A stretch of DNA of 64,000 bases from the NCBI RefSeq assembly GCF_001310275.1, contig NZ_LGYZ01000110.1, positions 62,001 through 126,000 on the forward strand, given 5' to 3'. Below are positions 1 through 8,518 of the stretch, one piece after another (position 1 is the stretch's first letter; each line of letters opens with the position of its first letter). The stretch comes from Nocardia arizonensis (GTDB lineage: Bacteria; Actinomycetota; Actinomycetes; Mycobacteriales; Mycobacteriaceae). Position numbers and translations under genes: made by a program. The notes below the pieces were generated by a model. It was not told the origin of the DNA, did not search any database, and was given only the letters and a program-made list of their open reading frames with translations.

Positions 1-758
1 ACCTGGACGGGCCGATCGCTCCCGACGCCCCGTATGTGCCGGGCGGGGCCGTGTGGTTCCACCGTGATCTGCCCGACGAGGTCGACGTTCCCTTCGACAT
101 CGAGATCGTGCACCGCGACGACACCCTGCTCGTCGCGGACAAACCCCACTTCCTCGCCACGATTCCGCGCGGCGGCCACATCAGGCAGACCGCGCTGGTT
201 CGGCTGCGCCACCAACTCGACCTGCCGGATCTGATCCCGGCGCATCGACTCGACCGTGCCACCGCCGGACTGCTCCTGTTCGTCATCGATCCGGCGCGGC
301 GCGGGGCGTATCAGACGATGTTCCACCGCCGCGCCGTGCACAAGGAATACGAGGCCATCGCCCCGTACGATCCCGAACTCACCTTGCCGCGGACCGTGCG
401 CAGCCGCATCGTCAAGGAGAAGCACGTGCTGGCCGCCCAGCAGGTCGCGGGCGAGCCCAATGCCGAGACCGAGGTGGAACTGCTCGAACACCGCGACGGA
501 CTCGGCCGGTACCGGCTGCGCCCGCACACCGGGCGCACCCACCAGCTGCGGCTGCACATGAACGGCCTCGGCGTCCCCATCCTCGGCGACGACTTCTATC
601 CGACGCTGACCGACAAACCCGTGCACGATTTCACCCGGCCGCTGCAATTGCTGGCGGCGACACTGGAGTTCACCGATCCGGTGACGGGCCTGCCGCGCCG
701 CTTCCGAACGCGGCGTTCGCTCCAGGCGTGGACCGATTACGGGGGCTGGCGCGGGTGA
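1..758 (+). CDS. RluA-family pseudouridine synthase (5' end outside the window)
   Basis: RNA pseudouridine synthase of the RluA/RsuA type, which isomerises uridine to pseudouridine in rRNA or tRNA in the cytoplasm. The reading frame is open from the first bases of the window, so the start and any N-terminal S4-like part are missing. The catalytic motif HRLDRATAGLL is visible, its Asp being the expected nucleophile, followed by a VHKEYEA segment and the late RTHQLRLHM motif typical of the fold. The product ends in an acidic/aromatic tail (YGGWRG). It converges with the small secreted-protein gene on the other strand, only 9 bases away. The substrate (23S rRNA position or tRNA) cannot be told from sequence alone. 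Confidence 0.9.
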   Translation, partial: LDGPIAPDAPYVPGGAVWFHRDLPDEVDVPFDIEIVHRDDTLLVADKPHFLATIPRGGHIRQTALVRLRHQLDLPDLIPAHRLDRATAGLLLFVIDPARRGAYQTMFHRRAVHKEYEAIAPYDPELTLPRTVRSRIVKEKHVLAAQQVAGEPNAETEVELLEHRDGLGRYRLRPHTGRTHQLRLHMNGLGVPILGDDFYPTLTDKPVHDFTRPLQLLAATLEFTDPVTGLPRRFRTRRSLQAWTDYGGWRG

Positions 759-767
759 CCCGCTAGG

Positions 768-1166
768 TCAGGAACCCATCCACGCCAGCGGTCCGGCGCC
801 GCACGTCGCGCTGCCGGTGAGTGTGGGTTCGGCCACATTCACCTTGATCTCGTAGGCCAGCCCTTGCAGCGCGGACAGCGTGTGAGTGCCCGACTTACCC
901 GGCTTCCACTGAATGGTCGCGACGCCGTTCACGGGCTTGACCGGACTGCCAGGGATGATCAGCGCGTTGTCGTAGAACCAGACCTCGAGCCAGTGGTTCA
1001 CCCGGGCGGTGACCTGGTACACGCAGCCGGCCTGAAGCACCCGGCCGTCTACGGACAGATCCTCGATGGTCGCCGCCGCCTGCGGTGCGGCCATGACCGC
1101 CGCGCAGGTCACGACGGTCGCCGCGGCGAAGCCTGCGGCCAGACGGCGGACGGGTCGGAATCTCAT
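768..1166 (-). CDS. Small secreted protein with Sec signal peptide
   Basis: A predicted exported protein of 132 aa of unknown function. The start at 1166 is chosen because GAGGAG lies about 8 bases upstream and the peptide then begins MRFRPVRRL followed by a hydrophobic Ala-rich stretch ending in APQAAA, a normal Sec signal peptide; an upstream in-frame start would bury this signal. The mature part is about 100 residues, rich in beta-forming residues and Gly/Thr turns, and holds two cysteines (in AGCVY and ATCGAG) that could form one disulfide. This suggests a small Ig-like or sandwich fold, which is inference. I do not recognise a named family. It stands alone, divergent from the protease gene at 1259. 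Confidence 0.75.
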   Translation of the reverse strand: MRFRPVRRLAAGFAAATVVTCAAVMAAPQAAATIEDLSVDGRVLQAGCVYQVTARVNHWLEVWFYDNALIIPGSPVKPVNGVATIQWKPGKSGTHTLSALQGLAYEIKVNVAEPTLTGSATCGAGPLAWMGS

Positions 1167-1258
1167 GAGCTCACTCCTCGACGGCGCTTTCGATGCGACT
1201 GCGCGAACTGTATCGAGCGTCCAGTACACCCGTGGCGAATTCGGGAAAAAACTGAAAC

Positions 1259-2089
1259 ATGTGTCAGTCAGACCGATCGCGACATGTGACGATCACCCCA
1301 TCGCCGCAGCTCGCGCACCCAGAATCCATACGTACACTGGGCCGGGTGCTACACACCGACCCCGAGGAATCGACACCGACACGCCACGCGTTCCACGCCT
1401 ATATCGACGTGGCCGTCGTCGTCGTCGTCCTCGCGGGCACCAACCTCATCGCGCATTTCACCACCGCGTGGGCCAGCATCGTCACCGTTCCGATCGCAGC
1501 GCTCGCCCTGCTGGTCCTGGTGCGCCGCCGCGGACTCGGCTGGTACGAACTCGGACTCTCACCGCGCCACTGGCGGCGCGGCACGCTCTACGCCCTGGCC
1601 GCGGTCGGCGTCGTGCTCGCGGCCGTGGCAATCGGCGCGCTACTGCCTGCCACCCGGCCGTTCTTCCTCGCCGACCGTTACGCCACCATCTCCGGCGCAC
1701 TGATCGCGTCCATGATCGTGATCCCCTTGCAGACCGTCATTCCCGAGGAGCTCGCCTTCCGCGGCGTCCTGCACGGAACCCTCGACCGCGTGTACGGGGC
1801 GCGCGGCGTCTTCGCCGCGGGCTCACTGCTGTTCGGGCTCTGGCACGTCGCCTCGTCACTGGGTCTGACCACGAACAATCGCGGACTCGGCGGATTGCTC
1901 GGCGGCGGCGTCACCGGGCAGATCGCCGGTATCGCGCTCGCGGTGGCCGCCACCGCCCTCGCGGGGGTCGTGTTCACTTGGCTGCGGCGGCGCAGCGGCA
2001 GCCTGCTCGCCCCGATCGCACTGCACTGGTCGGTCAACGGCGCGGGCGCGCTCGCCGCCGCCGTCGTCTGGCACACGACACTGAGCTGA
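1259..2089 (+). CDS. CPBP-family intramembrane metalloprotease (CAAX protease-like)
   Basis: Integral membrane protein of the CPBP/Abi family (type II CAAX protease-like glutamic/metallo endopeptidases). The family signature is complete: EELAFRG (the EExxxR motif) in the middle, a later FGLWHV motif with a conserved His, and a C-terminal HWSVNGAG segment. Several hydrophobic segments start near residue 45. The biological substrate is unknown; bacterial members have roles in protein processing or bacteriocin self-protection, but nothing nearby points to either. The start is uncertain: the ATG at 1259 has no clear ribosome site, while an in-frame GTG at 1346 sits 7 bases after a TACACT box and would give a leaderless 247-aa product that still contains every membrane segment. 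Confidence 0.8.
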   Translation: MCQSDRSRHVTITPSPQLAHPESIRTLGRVLHTDPEESTPTRHAFHAYIDVAVVVVVLAGTNLIAHFTTAWASIVTVPIAALALLVLVRRRGLGWYELGLSPRHWRRGTLYALAAVGVVLAAVAIGALLPATRPFFLADRYATISGALIASMIVIPLQTVIPEELAFRGVLHGTLDRVYGARGVFAAGSLLFGLWHVASSLGLTTNNRGLGGLLGGGVTGQIAGIALAVAATALAGVVFTWLRRRSGSLLAPIALHWSVNGAGALAAAVVWHTTLS

Positions 2090-2329
2090 GCGCCGCGCGC
2101 GTCCGGGCAATCCACCGGCGACAACGCGCATTCGGCCATTCGGCACAGCGCGCCGCGCATCGCGCGATTCGTATTCACCTCCCCCGTCCCGCGATTCGGG
2201 TCCGATCACGACGAATCTCGTCCACATCACACGGATCACGATGGAAGCCCACCGTCGAGAGCCGGATAAATCACCCGGGAGAACACCGTCGCGAATCGCG
2301 CGAATGTTCGAACACGACACGGGTTGGCA

Positions 2330-2358
2330 TTGACCGGGGCGGGCGGCCGGATTACTCT
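2330..2358 (+). promoter_or_regulatory. Predicted promoter of the DUF2637 gene
   Basis: TTGACC at 2330-2335 and TACTCT at 2353-2358 are separated by 17 bases, a good SigA-type spacing for actinobacteria. The predicted transcription start falls near 2365, directly at the LexA-like box. It lies in the 349-base gap 2090-2438, which otherwise contains only a 10-bp palindrome, TGTTCGAACA, at 2305-2314 and no credible gene. Confidence 0.5.
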
Positions 2359-2366
2359 CACTGCGA

Positions 2367-2382
2367 TCAAACATATGTTCGA
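2367..2382 (+). promoter_or_regulatory. Predicted LexA (SOS) box
   Basis: TCAAACATATGTTCGA matches the actinobacterial SOS-box consensus TCGAAC-N4-GTTCGA at 11 of 12 defined positions, the one change being A for G in the left arm. It overlaps the predicted start of transcription and ends 56 bases before the ATG of the DUF2637 gene, where a bound repressor would block transcription. The palindrome and position are seen in the sequence; LexA binding is inference. Confidence 0.6.
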
Positions 2383-2438
2383 GAAGAGCTGTCGCCACCG
2401 ATGAATCGGGACGATACCCGTTTCAGGGAAGGTTCGCG

Positions 2439-4880
2439 ATGTCCGACGAAGAGTCGACCGGGAATTCCGAGATCGCCGCCCTCGCACACCGCGTCGCGAC
2501 CGCGCGTGGCAAACTGCCGCTCCAGCACGACACCGCATTGGTCGAGGTGCTGTCCGACGACGAGATCCAGGCCGAACGCGAACTCGCGGAATGGATACGC
2601 TCGCAGCGACGCGGACAACGGCGCCGCGCCGTCCTCGACGAACTCGCCGCCGAGAAGCGCGACCGCCGCACCGGCGCCGCCATCCGCCGCGCCGACGAGG
2701 AGGACGCCCGCTGGCATCGCCGCGCGCTCGCCGCCCGCCGCCGGGTCGCCAACCAGGACGCTCGACTGGCCCAGCTGTACCGCCGCGCCGAATGGTCCTC
2801 GCGCGCCCTCATCGGCGTCGTCGTCCTCGGCATGGTCTGGGCGGGTGTCAATGTCCAGCACAATCTGGTACCCAGCGGCGATATGACCGATCCGCTGTAC
2901 TGGCTCAGCTACGGCATCGAAGCCATGATCTCCATCCCGATCATCACGATCATGGTGGTCGCCACCACCGCCGCCCGCTGGGGCCGTGAACTGCCACGCG
3001 GCAAGGTCGTCTTCTTCGAAACCGCCCTGCTCGGCACCACGGTCGCCCTCAACACCGGTCCGCACCTGTCCGCCGGACACTGGGGCAAGGCCGCCGAATT
3101 CGCCATCGCCCCCGTCATGGTCGGTGTGGTGATCTGGTTGCACGCCTGGGTTTCCGCGCGATATGCCCAGCTCATCGATAGCGTGCCGATGGCAAAGGAG
3201 CCCGAGGCGGCCCCGCACCGAGCGGCCGAATTCCCCGAGCCCCCGTCCCCCGCCGTACCGGATCGCGCCGCTCCCGAGGAACCGCTGCGGTACTCGATCC
3301 CGATGAAGTCGCTGACCAATGGCTTCACCCTCACCGCCGCCGGACCCAACGGGACCGATCGCAATGCGGACACGGTCGCGGCGAACGGCGCGGCGCCGCA
3401 CGGGTTCCCGGACAGCGGTTCGCCGAGTGGCGGTTCGCGCAACGGGCACGCGGTCAACGGTTTCGACGGCTCCACTCTCGGCCCGAATCGCAATGGATCG
3501 GACTTCGAGGCCGATCCCAACGGACATGCGCTGTCCGGCGGCGACTCGTGGCAGGTCGACGAATCCGGCGGCGTGGCGTCGCGGAGAGGTCCGCGCACCG
3601 GGCCCGCGGCCGACGACTTCGACGGAAGCGCCGCGCGCGAGGGGCTCGGCCACAAGGGTTTTCGACCCGGCGGCGGGCGTTCCGGCGACGGACGCGATAT
3701 CCGGTCGGCCGACGGCGTCGACGGTGGCGGCCCGCCCCCGGGCAAGAGACGCAACGGGAACGAGCACGGGCACGGTCCCGAGGGGCGGTCGCCCTCGGCG
3801 CGCTGGGTCGAGCAGCGTTCCGCCTTCGCTCCCGAACTGGTAGCGGTCTCCGATACCCGCCAGGCCGGATCGCCGCACACGGCGCGGGCGAACGGCCGCA
3901 CACTGCGCACACCCAATGGCAAGGTCGCCCACAGCCCCGACGATTCGGTTCCTCATCCTGCGGGTGCGGTCGGCACCGCCACGCTCACCGACGGTTCGGT
4001 CAGCCATCGCGACCCCGCCGTCCCGGACTCGTCCCGGCGATCCCCATCCATCCACAATCGAACCGCTCTCGACGCAGCGACGGACTCCGCCACCCGCCCG
4101 GCCGACGGCGCGACGGACGCTGTGCCTCTCCACCCGATCGGCCGTGCCACCGGCTCGGTGACCTCACTCGCCTACGAACGAGCGGCCCGCGCGCAGGCAA
4201 GAAGCGGGCATCCGGCCGGCACCGCACTCGCCACCGCCTCAGTTCCCGCCACCGCCTCCGTTCCCGACACCGACGCGTTATCGGAAACCCCCGCACCGCA
4301 TCTCGTTCCGGTGACCGGTGAATCCGCCGCCGAAACTCGTCCCCCCGTATCCTCCCGCGAGGACGCGCCCACCGACATCCCGTTGATTCCGCTCGAGGAC
4401 CTCTCCACTGTCACGCCCGCGCGGACTTCCGAAGTCCAGTCATCCCGGGTGAACGCCGAAGCGCCCGCGGTCGCTCGCACCGAGGATTCGCGACGCGGTG
4501 CCGAGACCGCCGCGGCCTCGGGACAGCTCGTCCTCGAAGCCGACCCCGGCCCCGAACCGCGGCATCCGCGCATCACCCTCGACGCCATCGCCGCCGCGCG
4601 CGACGCGGTCGCCCGGGAGACCGACGACGACTTCGACGGTACGGACATGATCGAGCCGGATATGGACGGTGAAGGGGATGTGGAAATCTGGTCGGTGGCG
4701 CGGGCCATCTGCGAGCGCGGACTTTCACGCATGCCTGCGGCGCAGGTCGCCGAGGTGCTCACCCTCGCCGATCAGTCGTGGACTCCCGCGGGGATCGGCA
4801 ACGAGGTCGGCGTGCCCACCTCGGCGGTCACCCGAATCCTCGAGGCGGTAGCCAAGGTTCGCCGCCCGCAATTCGGCTGA
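2439..4880 (+). CDS. DUF2637-type membrane protein with long disordered linker and C-terminal helix-turn-helix
   Basis: 813-aa protein of unknown function. Residues 1-115 are an Arg/Glu/Ala-rich helical, probably coiled-coil segment. Residues about 120-250 hold four hydrophobic helices resembling the DUF2637 membrane domain known from actinobacterial chromosomes and integrative elements. A low-complexity linker of about 450 residues follows, rich in Gly, Asn, Ser, Asp and Pro. The last 75 residues (from VWSVARAICERG; the track residue is EIWSVARA) form a helical domain with a TPAGIGNEVGVPTSAV helix-turn-helix. GGAAGG-type ribosome site (GGGAAGG) lies 6-8 bases before the ATG. The promoter carries a LexA-like box, so the gene may be DNA-damage inducible. 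A membrane-anchored DNA-binding protein is one reading; a remnant of a transfer system is another. No integrase or transfer gene is nearby. Confidence 0.65.
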   Translation: MSDEESTGNSEIAALAHRVATARGKLPLQHDTALVEVLSDDEIQAERELAEWIRSQRRGQRRRAVLDELAAEKRDRRTGAAIRRADEEDARWHRRALAARRRVANQDARLAQLYRRAEWSSRALIGVVVLGMVWAGVNVQHNLVPSGDMTDPLYWLSYGIEAMISIPIITIMVVATTAARWGRELPRGKVVFFETALLGTTVALNTGPHLSAGHWGKAAEFAIAPVMVGVVIWLHAWVSARYAQLIDSVPMAKEPEAAPHRAAEFPEPPSPAVPDRAAPEEPLRYSIPMKSLTNGFTLTAAGPNGTDRNADTVAANGAAPHGFPDSGSPSGGSRNGHAVNGFDGSTLGPNRNGSDFEADPNGHALSGGDSWQVDESGGVASRRGPRTGPAADDFDGSAAREGLGHKGFRPGGGRSGDGRDIRSADGVDGGGPPPGKRRNGNEHGHGPEGRSPSARWVEQRSAFAPELVAVSDTRQAGSPHTARANGRTLRTPNGKVAHSPDDSVPHPAGAVGTATLTDGSVSHRDPAVPDSSRRSPSIHNRTALDAATDSATRPADGATDAVPLHPIGRATGSVTSLAYERAARAQARSGHPAGTALATASVPATASVPDTDALSETPAPHLVPVTGESAAETRPPVSSREDAPTDIPLIPLEDLSTVTPARTSEVQSSRVNAEAPAVARTEDSRRGAETAAASGQLVLEADPGPEPRHPRITLDAIAAARDAVARETDDDFDGTDMIEPDMDGEGDVEIWSVARAICERGLSRMPAAQVAEVLTLADQSWTPAGIGNEVGVPTSAVTRILEAVAKVRRPQFG

Positions 4881-4940
4881 TTTCGGCGCGGCCACCGGAA
4901 TGCGATGGCTCTCGGAAATCTCCGGATCAGCGAGGATCGC

Positions 4941-5744
4941 TCATTCGGTGAATCCCGCGTGGCGGAGCAGATATTCGGTGAGCGGCACATAGTGTTCGGC
5001 CGGGCGGATGCCGTCGTCCAGCGGGACGGTGGCCACGATCTTGCCCTCGACCTGCCCCGCGAACAGCGCCGGATCGTTGCAGTCGGCGAATCCGACGGTG
5101 TCGATGCCCGCCTCACCCGCCGCACCCGCCCAACCGTGGTCGGCGATCACCAGATCCGGCCACGGTCCGTTCGCGAGTTCGCGCAGCATGACGCGCATGG
5201 GCCGCGGATCGTGAGTGTGCGCGGGTTCGCCCGCCGCGCCCACCAGCGCCGCGACCCCCGAGGTGTAGCACAGCTCACGGTAGGGCGAGCCGTGGTATTC
5301 CTCGGCCGCGTAGGACCATCCGGCCGATGGCGTAAGCACGGTGCAACCCGCCGCGCGCAGCCGATCCTCGATCGCCCGGTACACGCCCATCAAGGTGCCC
5401 GGATGTCCGGTGGCGAGCATCACCGTCTGCCGGTCACGCGCCGCCGCGCCGATTCGCTCGCCCATGGACTCCAGCGCGCCGATGGTCAGATACGGATCGA
5501 TGGTGTCGATTCCGCGCAGATGGCGCGGGTCGGGATGTACCCCGCACAGCCGCGCCATCATGTCGAGGGTTTCCTCGAAGGTCCAATCGCTCAGCGCCAG
5601 GCCGAATTGATGGCGCGGATCCTTGGCCGCCATCCTTCGAAAGTGTTCGAGGTTGCCTTCCCGGGGAGTGGCGACCTCCCCCGCGATCCCGGTCCGCACC
5701 AACTGCGCGCACAGCGCGTCTCGATCAATCCGTTCGAATCCCAC
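4941..5744 (-). CDS. Conserved actinobacterial phosphatase-like protein
   Basis: 267-aa soluble protein of a family commonly labelled phosphatase in actinobacteria. It has no signal peptide or membrane segment. Visible features are LATGHPGTLMGVY near the middle, PDLVIADHGWAG, and GFADCNDPALF, with several conserved His/Asp residues that could bind metal. The product and reaction are not known to me, so the family label is all that can be supported. The GTG at 5744 is chosen as start because GGAGG lies 7 bases upstream; an upstream in-frame GTG at 5777 would add 11 Arg/Gly-rich residues overlapping this site. It lies downstream of the S10 operon, separated from rpsQ by two hairpins, and converges with the DUF2637 gene. 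Confidence 0.65.
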   Translation of the reverse strand: MGFERIDRDALCAQLVRTGIAGEVATPREGNLEHFRRMAAKDPRHQFGLALSDWTFEETLDMMARLCGVHPDPRHLRGIDTIDPYLTIGALESMGERIGAAARDRQTVMLATGHPGTLMGVYRAIEDRLRAAGCTVLTPSAGWSYAAEEYHGSPYRELCYTSGVAALVGAAGEPAHTHDPRPMRVMLRELANGPWPDLVIADHGWAGAAGEAGIDTVGFADCNDPALFAGQVEGKIVATVPLDDGIRPAEHYVPLTEYLLRHAGFTE

Positions 5745-5892
5745 TCCCGAACCTCCGCGTCGACGTGCACCGATCACCCATAGCCAGCAAACCAGAAGGT
5801 CCGGTCCGCCGCGTGTCGAGCGGCATCACTATCCCCGCCCCAGAACCGTTCCACCACATCGGCAGTCGTATCGGGACACCTGATTCGCGCTT

Positions 5893-5915
5893 CGTTCCCG
5901 ATCATCCCGGGAACG
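5893..5915 (-). terminator. Second hairpin after the S10 operon
   Basis: The 8-bp arms CGTTCCCG (5893-5900) and CGGGAACG (5908-5915) enclose a 7-base loop. It is the distal one of two stacked hairpins between rpsQ and the next minus-strand gene. There is no T-tract, as is common for actinobacterial terminators. Confidence 0.55.
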
Positions 5916-5917
5916 GC

Positions 5918-5951
5918 GAAGGCCCGCCTCCCGGGAGGGACGCGGGCCTTC
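5918..5951 (-). terminator. Intrinsic terminator-like hairpin after rpsQ
   Basis: A perfect 10-bp stem (GAAGGCCCGC at 5918-5927 with GCGGGCCTTC at 5942-5951) begins 26 bases after the rpsQ stop. The loop contains a further palindrome, CTCCCGGGAG. This marks the end of the S10 operon. Confidence 0.75.
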
Positions 5952-5977
5952 GGATTCGACCTCTGCCGAGAGAGGGG

Positions 5978-6250
5978 CTACTTGGCCCTCTCCAGGACCT
6001 CGACCAGCCGCCAGCGCTTGGTGGCGGACAGGGGGCGGGTCTCCATGAGCTGAACGCGGTCGCCGATGCCTGCGATCTCGTTCTCGTCGTGGGCCTTCAC
6101 CTTCGAGGTGGTGCGGATGATCTTGCCGTAGAGCGGATGCCGGTGACGGTCCTCCAGCTCGACGACGATCGTCTTGTTCATCTTGTCGGAGACGACGTAA
6201 CCGCTACGAACCTTGCGGCTGCCGCGCTCCCCTTTCAGCTTGTCGCTCAT
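5978..6250 (-). CDS. rpsQ: 30S ribosomal protein S17
   Basis: 90-aa small-subunit protein that binds 16S rRNA early in assembly. The OB-fold core is recognisable from SGYVVSDKMNKTIVV and the HPLYGKIIRTT segment, with the late ETRPLSATKRWRLVEV motif. The ATG at 6250 gives the family's normal length; a longer open frame upstream overlaps rpmC and is not used. Last gene of the S10 operon, with terminator-like hairpins directly downstream. The gap to rpmC is 70 bases, the longest within the operon. Confidence 0.97.
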   Translation of the reverse strand: MSDKLKGERGSRKVRSGYVVSDKMNKTIVVELEDRHRHPLYGKIIRTTSKVKAHDENEIAGIGDRVQLMETRPLSATKRWRLVEVLERAK

Positions 6251-6320
6251 GCTGCTTCCTTTCGGCCTGCTCGGGCGCTCTTCGTGGCCACGCAAGTTAC
6301 CTCCTGCGAGCGCTGACCGT

Positions 6321-6560
6321 TCACGCCGCGTCTCCCTCACCAGCGGGTCCGGTGGCCAGGCCGAGCTCACGCTCACGCATGACCGTGTAGATGCGCGCGA
6401 TCTCGTGACGGACCACACGCAGCCGACGGTTGTTGTCCAACTGACCCGTGGCCATCTGGAAGCGCAGGTTGAACAGCTCTTCCTTCGACTCACGCAGGCG
6501 GGAGACGAGTTCGTCCTCGGTGAGCTCGCGGAGCTCTGCGGCCGGTGTTCCGGTAGCCAT
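6321..6560 (-). CDS. rpmC: 50S ribosomal protein L29
   Basis: 79-aa two-helix protein of the large subunit, near the peptide exit tunnel where L23 also sits. ELRELTEDELVSRLRESKEELFNLRFQ-type helical sequence and the RRLRVVRHEIARIYTVMRER helix are diagnostic. The start ATG at 6560 shares its A with the stop codon of rplP (TGATG), so translation is probably coupled; the longer frame upstream is not needed. Confidence 0.97.
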   Translation of the reverse strand: MATGTPAAELRELTEDELVSRLRESKEELFNLRFQMATGQLDNNRRLRVVRHEIARIYTVMRERELGLATGPAGEGDAA

Positions 6561-6976
6561 CAGAACTGCTCCTCCCTGGTCACGATCCTGCACTTCATCG
6601 GGAGCTTGTGCATCGCGCGGCGCAGGGCCTCACGAGCGATCTCCTCGTTCGGGTACGACATCTCGAACATCACGCGACCGGGCTTGACGTTCGCGATCCA
6701 CCACTCCGGCGAACCCTTACCGGAACCCATGCGGGTCTCGGCGGGCTTCTTGGTGAGCGGACGATCCGGGTAGATGTTGATCCAGATCTTGCCGCCACGC
6801 TTGATGTGGCGGGTCATCGCGATACGCGCCGACTCGATCTGCCGGTTGGTCACGTACGCCGGTTCCAGCGCCTGGATTCCGTACTCGCCGAACGCCACCG
6901 AGGTGCCGCCCTTGGCCATGCCGGACCGGCCGGGGTGATGCTGCTTGCGGTGCTTGACCTTGCGAGGCATCAGCAT
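6560..6976 (-). CDS. rplP: 50S ribosomal protein L16
   Basis: 138-aa large-subunit protein near the A site and peptidyl transferase centre. It begins MLMPRKVKHRKQHHPG, close to the family's canonical N-terminus, which fixes the start at 6976. The core holds GSGKGSPEWWIA and VKPGRVMFEM motifs typical of L16. It lies 4 bases after rpsC and overlaps the rpmC start by 1 base. Confidence 0.97.
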   Translation of the reverse strand: MLMPRKVKHRKQHHPGRSGMAKGGTSVAFGEYGIQALEPAYVTNRQIESARIAMTRHIKRGGKIWINIYPDRPLTKKPAETRMGSGKGSPEWWIANVKPGRVMFEMSYPNEEIAREALRRAMHKLPMKCRIVTREEQF

Positions 6977-6980
6977 TGCG

Positions 6981-7799
6981 TCAGCCCTCCTGTGTCTCTG
7001 CTGCCGGAGCCTCCGCCACAGCGGTGGCGGCGCGCCCGGCCTCGGTGCTGGTCGCCGTGGTGCCGGCGGAACCGGACCGACGCGGACGGCTCGGACGCTC
7101 GCGGCGCGGGCGCTCACGATCACGATCGCGATCGCCCGACGGAGCGGCCACGGCGGTCAGCTCGCGCTTGCCGCCGACGATGTCGCCCTTGTAGATCCAG
7201 ACCTTCACGCCGATGCGACCGAAGGTGGTCTTGGCCTCGTAGAGGCCGTAGTCGATGTCGGCACGCAGCGTGTGCAGCGGAACCCGACCCTCGCGGTAGA
7301 ACTCCGAGCGCGACATTTCGGCGCCGCCGAGGCGGCCCGAGCACTGCACGCGGATGCCCTTGACGTTCGGCGAACGCATGGCCGACTGGATGGCCTTGCG
7401 CATCGCGCGACGGAACGCCACACGGTTGGACAGCTGTTCGGCCACACCCTGGGCGACGAGCTGGGCATCCGATTCGGGGTTCTTGACCTCGAGGATGTTC
7501 AGCTGCACCTGCTTGCCGGTGAGCTTCTCCAGCTCGGCGCGGATGCGGTCGGCCTCGGCGCCGCGACGGCCGATCACGATGCCAGGACGCGCGGTGTGGA
7601 TGTCCACCCGCACGCGGTCACGGGTGCGCTCGATCTCGACCTTCGAGATGCCCGCGCGCTCCATGCCGGTGGCGAGGAGCTTGCGGATGGCAACGTCTTC
7701 CTTCACGTAGTCCGCGTACTGCTTGTCCGCGTACCAACGCGACTTCCAATCGGTGGTGATACCGAGGCGGAAGCCGTGGGGATTGATCTTCTGTCCCAT
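6981..7799 (-). CDS. rpsC: 30S ribosomal protein S3
   Basis: 272-aa small-subunit protein at the mRNA entry tunnel. It starts with MGQKINPHGFRLG, carries the KH motif GIVIGRRGAEADRI, and has the conserved ARADIDYG-like segment (here LRADIDYGLYEAKT). After about residue 215 there is an extension rich in Arg, Asp, Pro and Ala (alternating RDRDRERPRRERP), longer than in enterobacteria but usual in mycolic-acid actinomycetes. The ATG follows directly on the rplV stop codon with no gap. Confidence 0.97.
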   Translation of the reverse strand: MGQKINPHGFRLGITTDWKSRWYADKQYADYVKEDVAIRKLLATGMERAGISKVEIERTRDRVRVDIHTARPGIVIGRRGAEADRIRAELEKLTGKQVQLNILEVKNPESDAQLVAQGVAEQLSNRVAFRRAMRKAIQSAMRSPNVKGIRVQCSGRLGGAEMSRSEFYREGRVPLHTLRADIDYGLYEAKTTFGRIGVKVWIYKGDIVGGKRELTAVAAPSGDRDRDRERPRRERPSRPRRSGSAGTTATSTEAGRAATAVAEAPAAETQEG

Positions 7800-8225
7800 T
7801 TACTTTGCCCCTCCCTTCCGGCGGCTGCGAGCAGCATGGGAGGTTCCCGGCACGCTCTCGACCTCGATGGTGATGTGGCTGGTGCGCTTGCGAATACGGA
7901 ACGCGCGGCCCTGCGCCCGCGGCTGGAACCGCTTCATGGTGGCGCCCTCGTCGACGTAGGCCGACGAGATGACCAGCGTGGACGGGTTCAGGCCGAGGTT
8001 GTTCTCGGCGTTGGCCGCCGCGCTGGCCACGACCTTGGCGACCGGCTCGCTCGCGGCCTGCGGCGCGAACCTGAGAATCGCCAGGGCGTCGTCGACCCGC
8101 TTGCCGCGAACCATGTCCACGACACGACGAGCCTTCATCGGGGTCACACGAACGTGCTTGGCGGTCGCGCGCGCGGTCGGGTTGGGCGCCGTCAGCAGTG
8201 CTTGATTGCTCTTCGCTTCGCTCAT
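7800..8225 (-). CDS. rplV: 50S ribosomal protein L22
   Basis: 141-aa protein that lines the nascent-peptide exit tunnel; its beta-hairpin is the macrolide-resistance region. Recognised by VRVTPMKARRVVDMVRGK, the NAENN segment and the tip region RAFRIRKRTSHITIEV. The start overlaps the rpsS stop by 4 bases (ATGA), pointing to coupled translation. Confidence 0.97.
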   Translation of the reverse strand: MSEAKSNQALLTAPNPTARATAKHVRVTPMKARRVVDMVRGKRVDDALAILRFAPQAASEPVAKVVASAAANAENNLGLNPSTLVISSAYVDEGATMKRFQPRAQGRAFRIRKRTSHITIEVESVPGTSHAARSRRKGGAK

Positions 8226-8503
8226 CGCCGCTTGCTCTTCCGATCTTCCTTGACGTGGCTCTTGAACGTGCGGGTGGGCGCGAACTCACCCAGCTTGTGC
8301 CCGACCATGGATTCCGAGACGAACACCGGCACGTGCTTGCGGCCGTCGTGGACGGCGAAGGTGTGACCGATGAAATCGGGGATGATGGTCGAACGGCGGG
8401 ACCAGGTCTTGATGACCTGCTTGGTGCCCTTCTCGTTCTGCACGTCCACCTTCGCGAGGAGGTGGTTGTCGACGAACGGGCCCTTCTTGAGGCTGCGTGG
8501 CAT
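8222..8503 (-). CDS. rpsS: 30S ribosomal protein S19
   Basis: 93-aa protein of the 30S head, full family length. MPRSLKKGPFVDNHL and TWSRRSTIIPDFIGHTFAVH are near-canonical. It forms a complex with S13 in the head of the subunit and contacts the large subunit. It lies 15 bases after rplB, with an AGGAGG ribosome site in the gap. Confidence 0.97.
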   Translation of the reverse strand: MPRSLKKGPFVDNHLLAKVDVQNEKGTKQVIKTWSRRSTIIPDFIGHTFAVHDGRKHVPVFVSESMVGHKLGEFAPTRTFKSHVKEDRKSKRR

Positions 8504-8518
8504 TTCTTACCTCCTCCT

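Noticed and set aside
2305..2314. TGTTCGAACA palindrome as a second LexA box
   Set aside because: It lacks the N4 spacer of a LexA site: the two half-sites abut. Noted as context only.
1066..2886. 606-codon plus-strand frame spanning the secreted-protein, protease and DUF2637 genes
   Set aside because: Arg/Ala/Pro-rich translation without any family motif, overlapping three better-supported genes and the LexA/promoter gap.
2367..4133. 588-codon minus-strand frame antisense to the DUF2637 gene
   Set aside because: It mirrors the low-complexity linker of the DUF2637 protein; the translation is Gly/Arg-rich with no motif or ribosome site.
6981..7155. Arg-rich C-terminal extension of ribosomal protein S3 as an unusual feature
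   Set aside because: Extended basic tails on S3 are usual in this group of actinobacteria.
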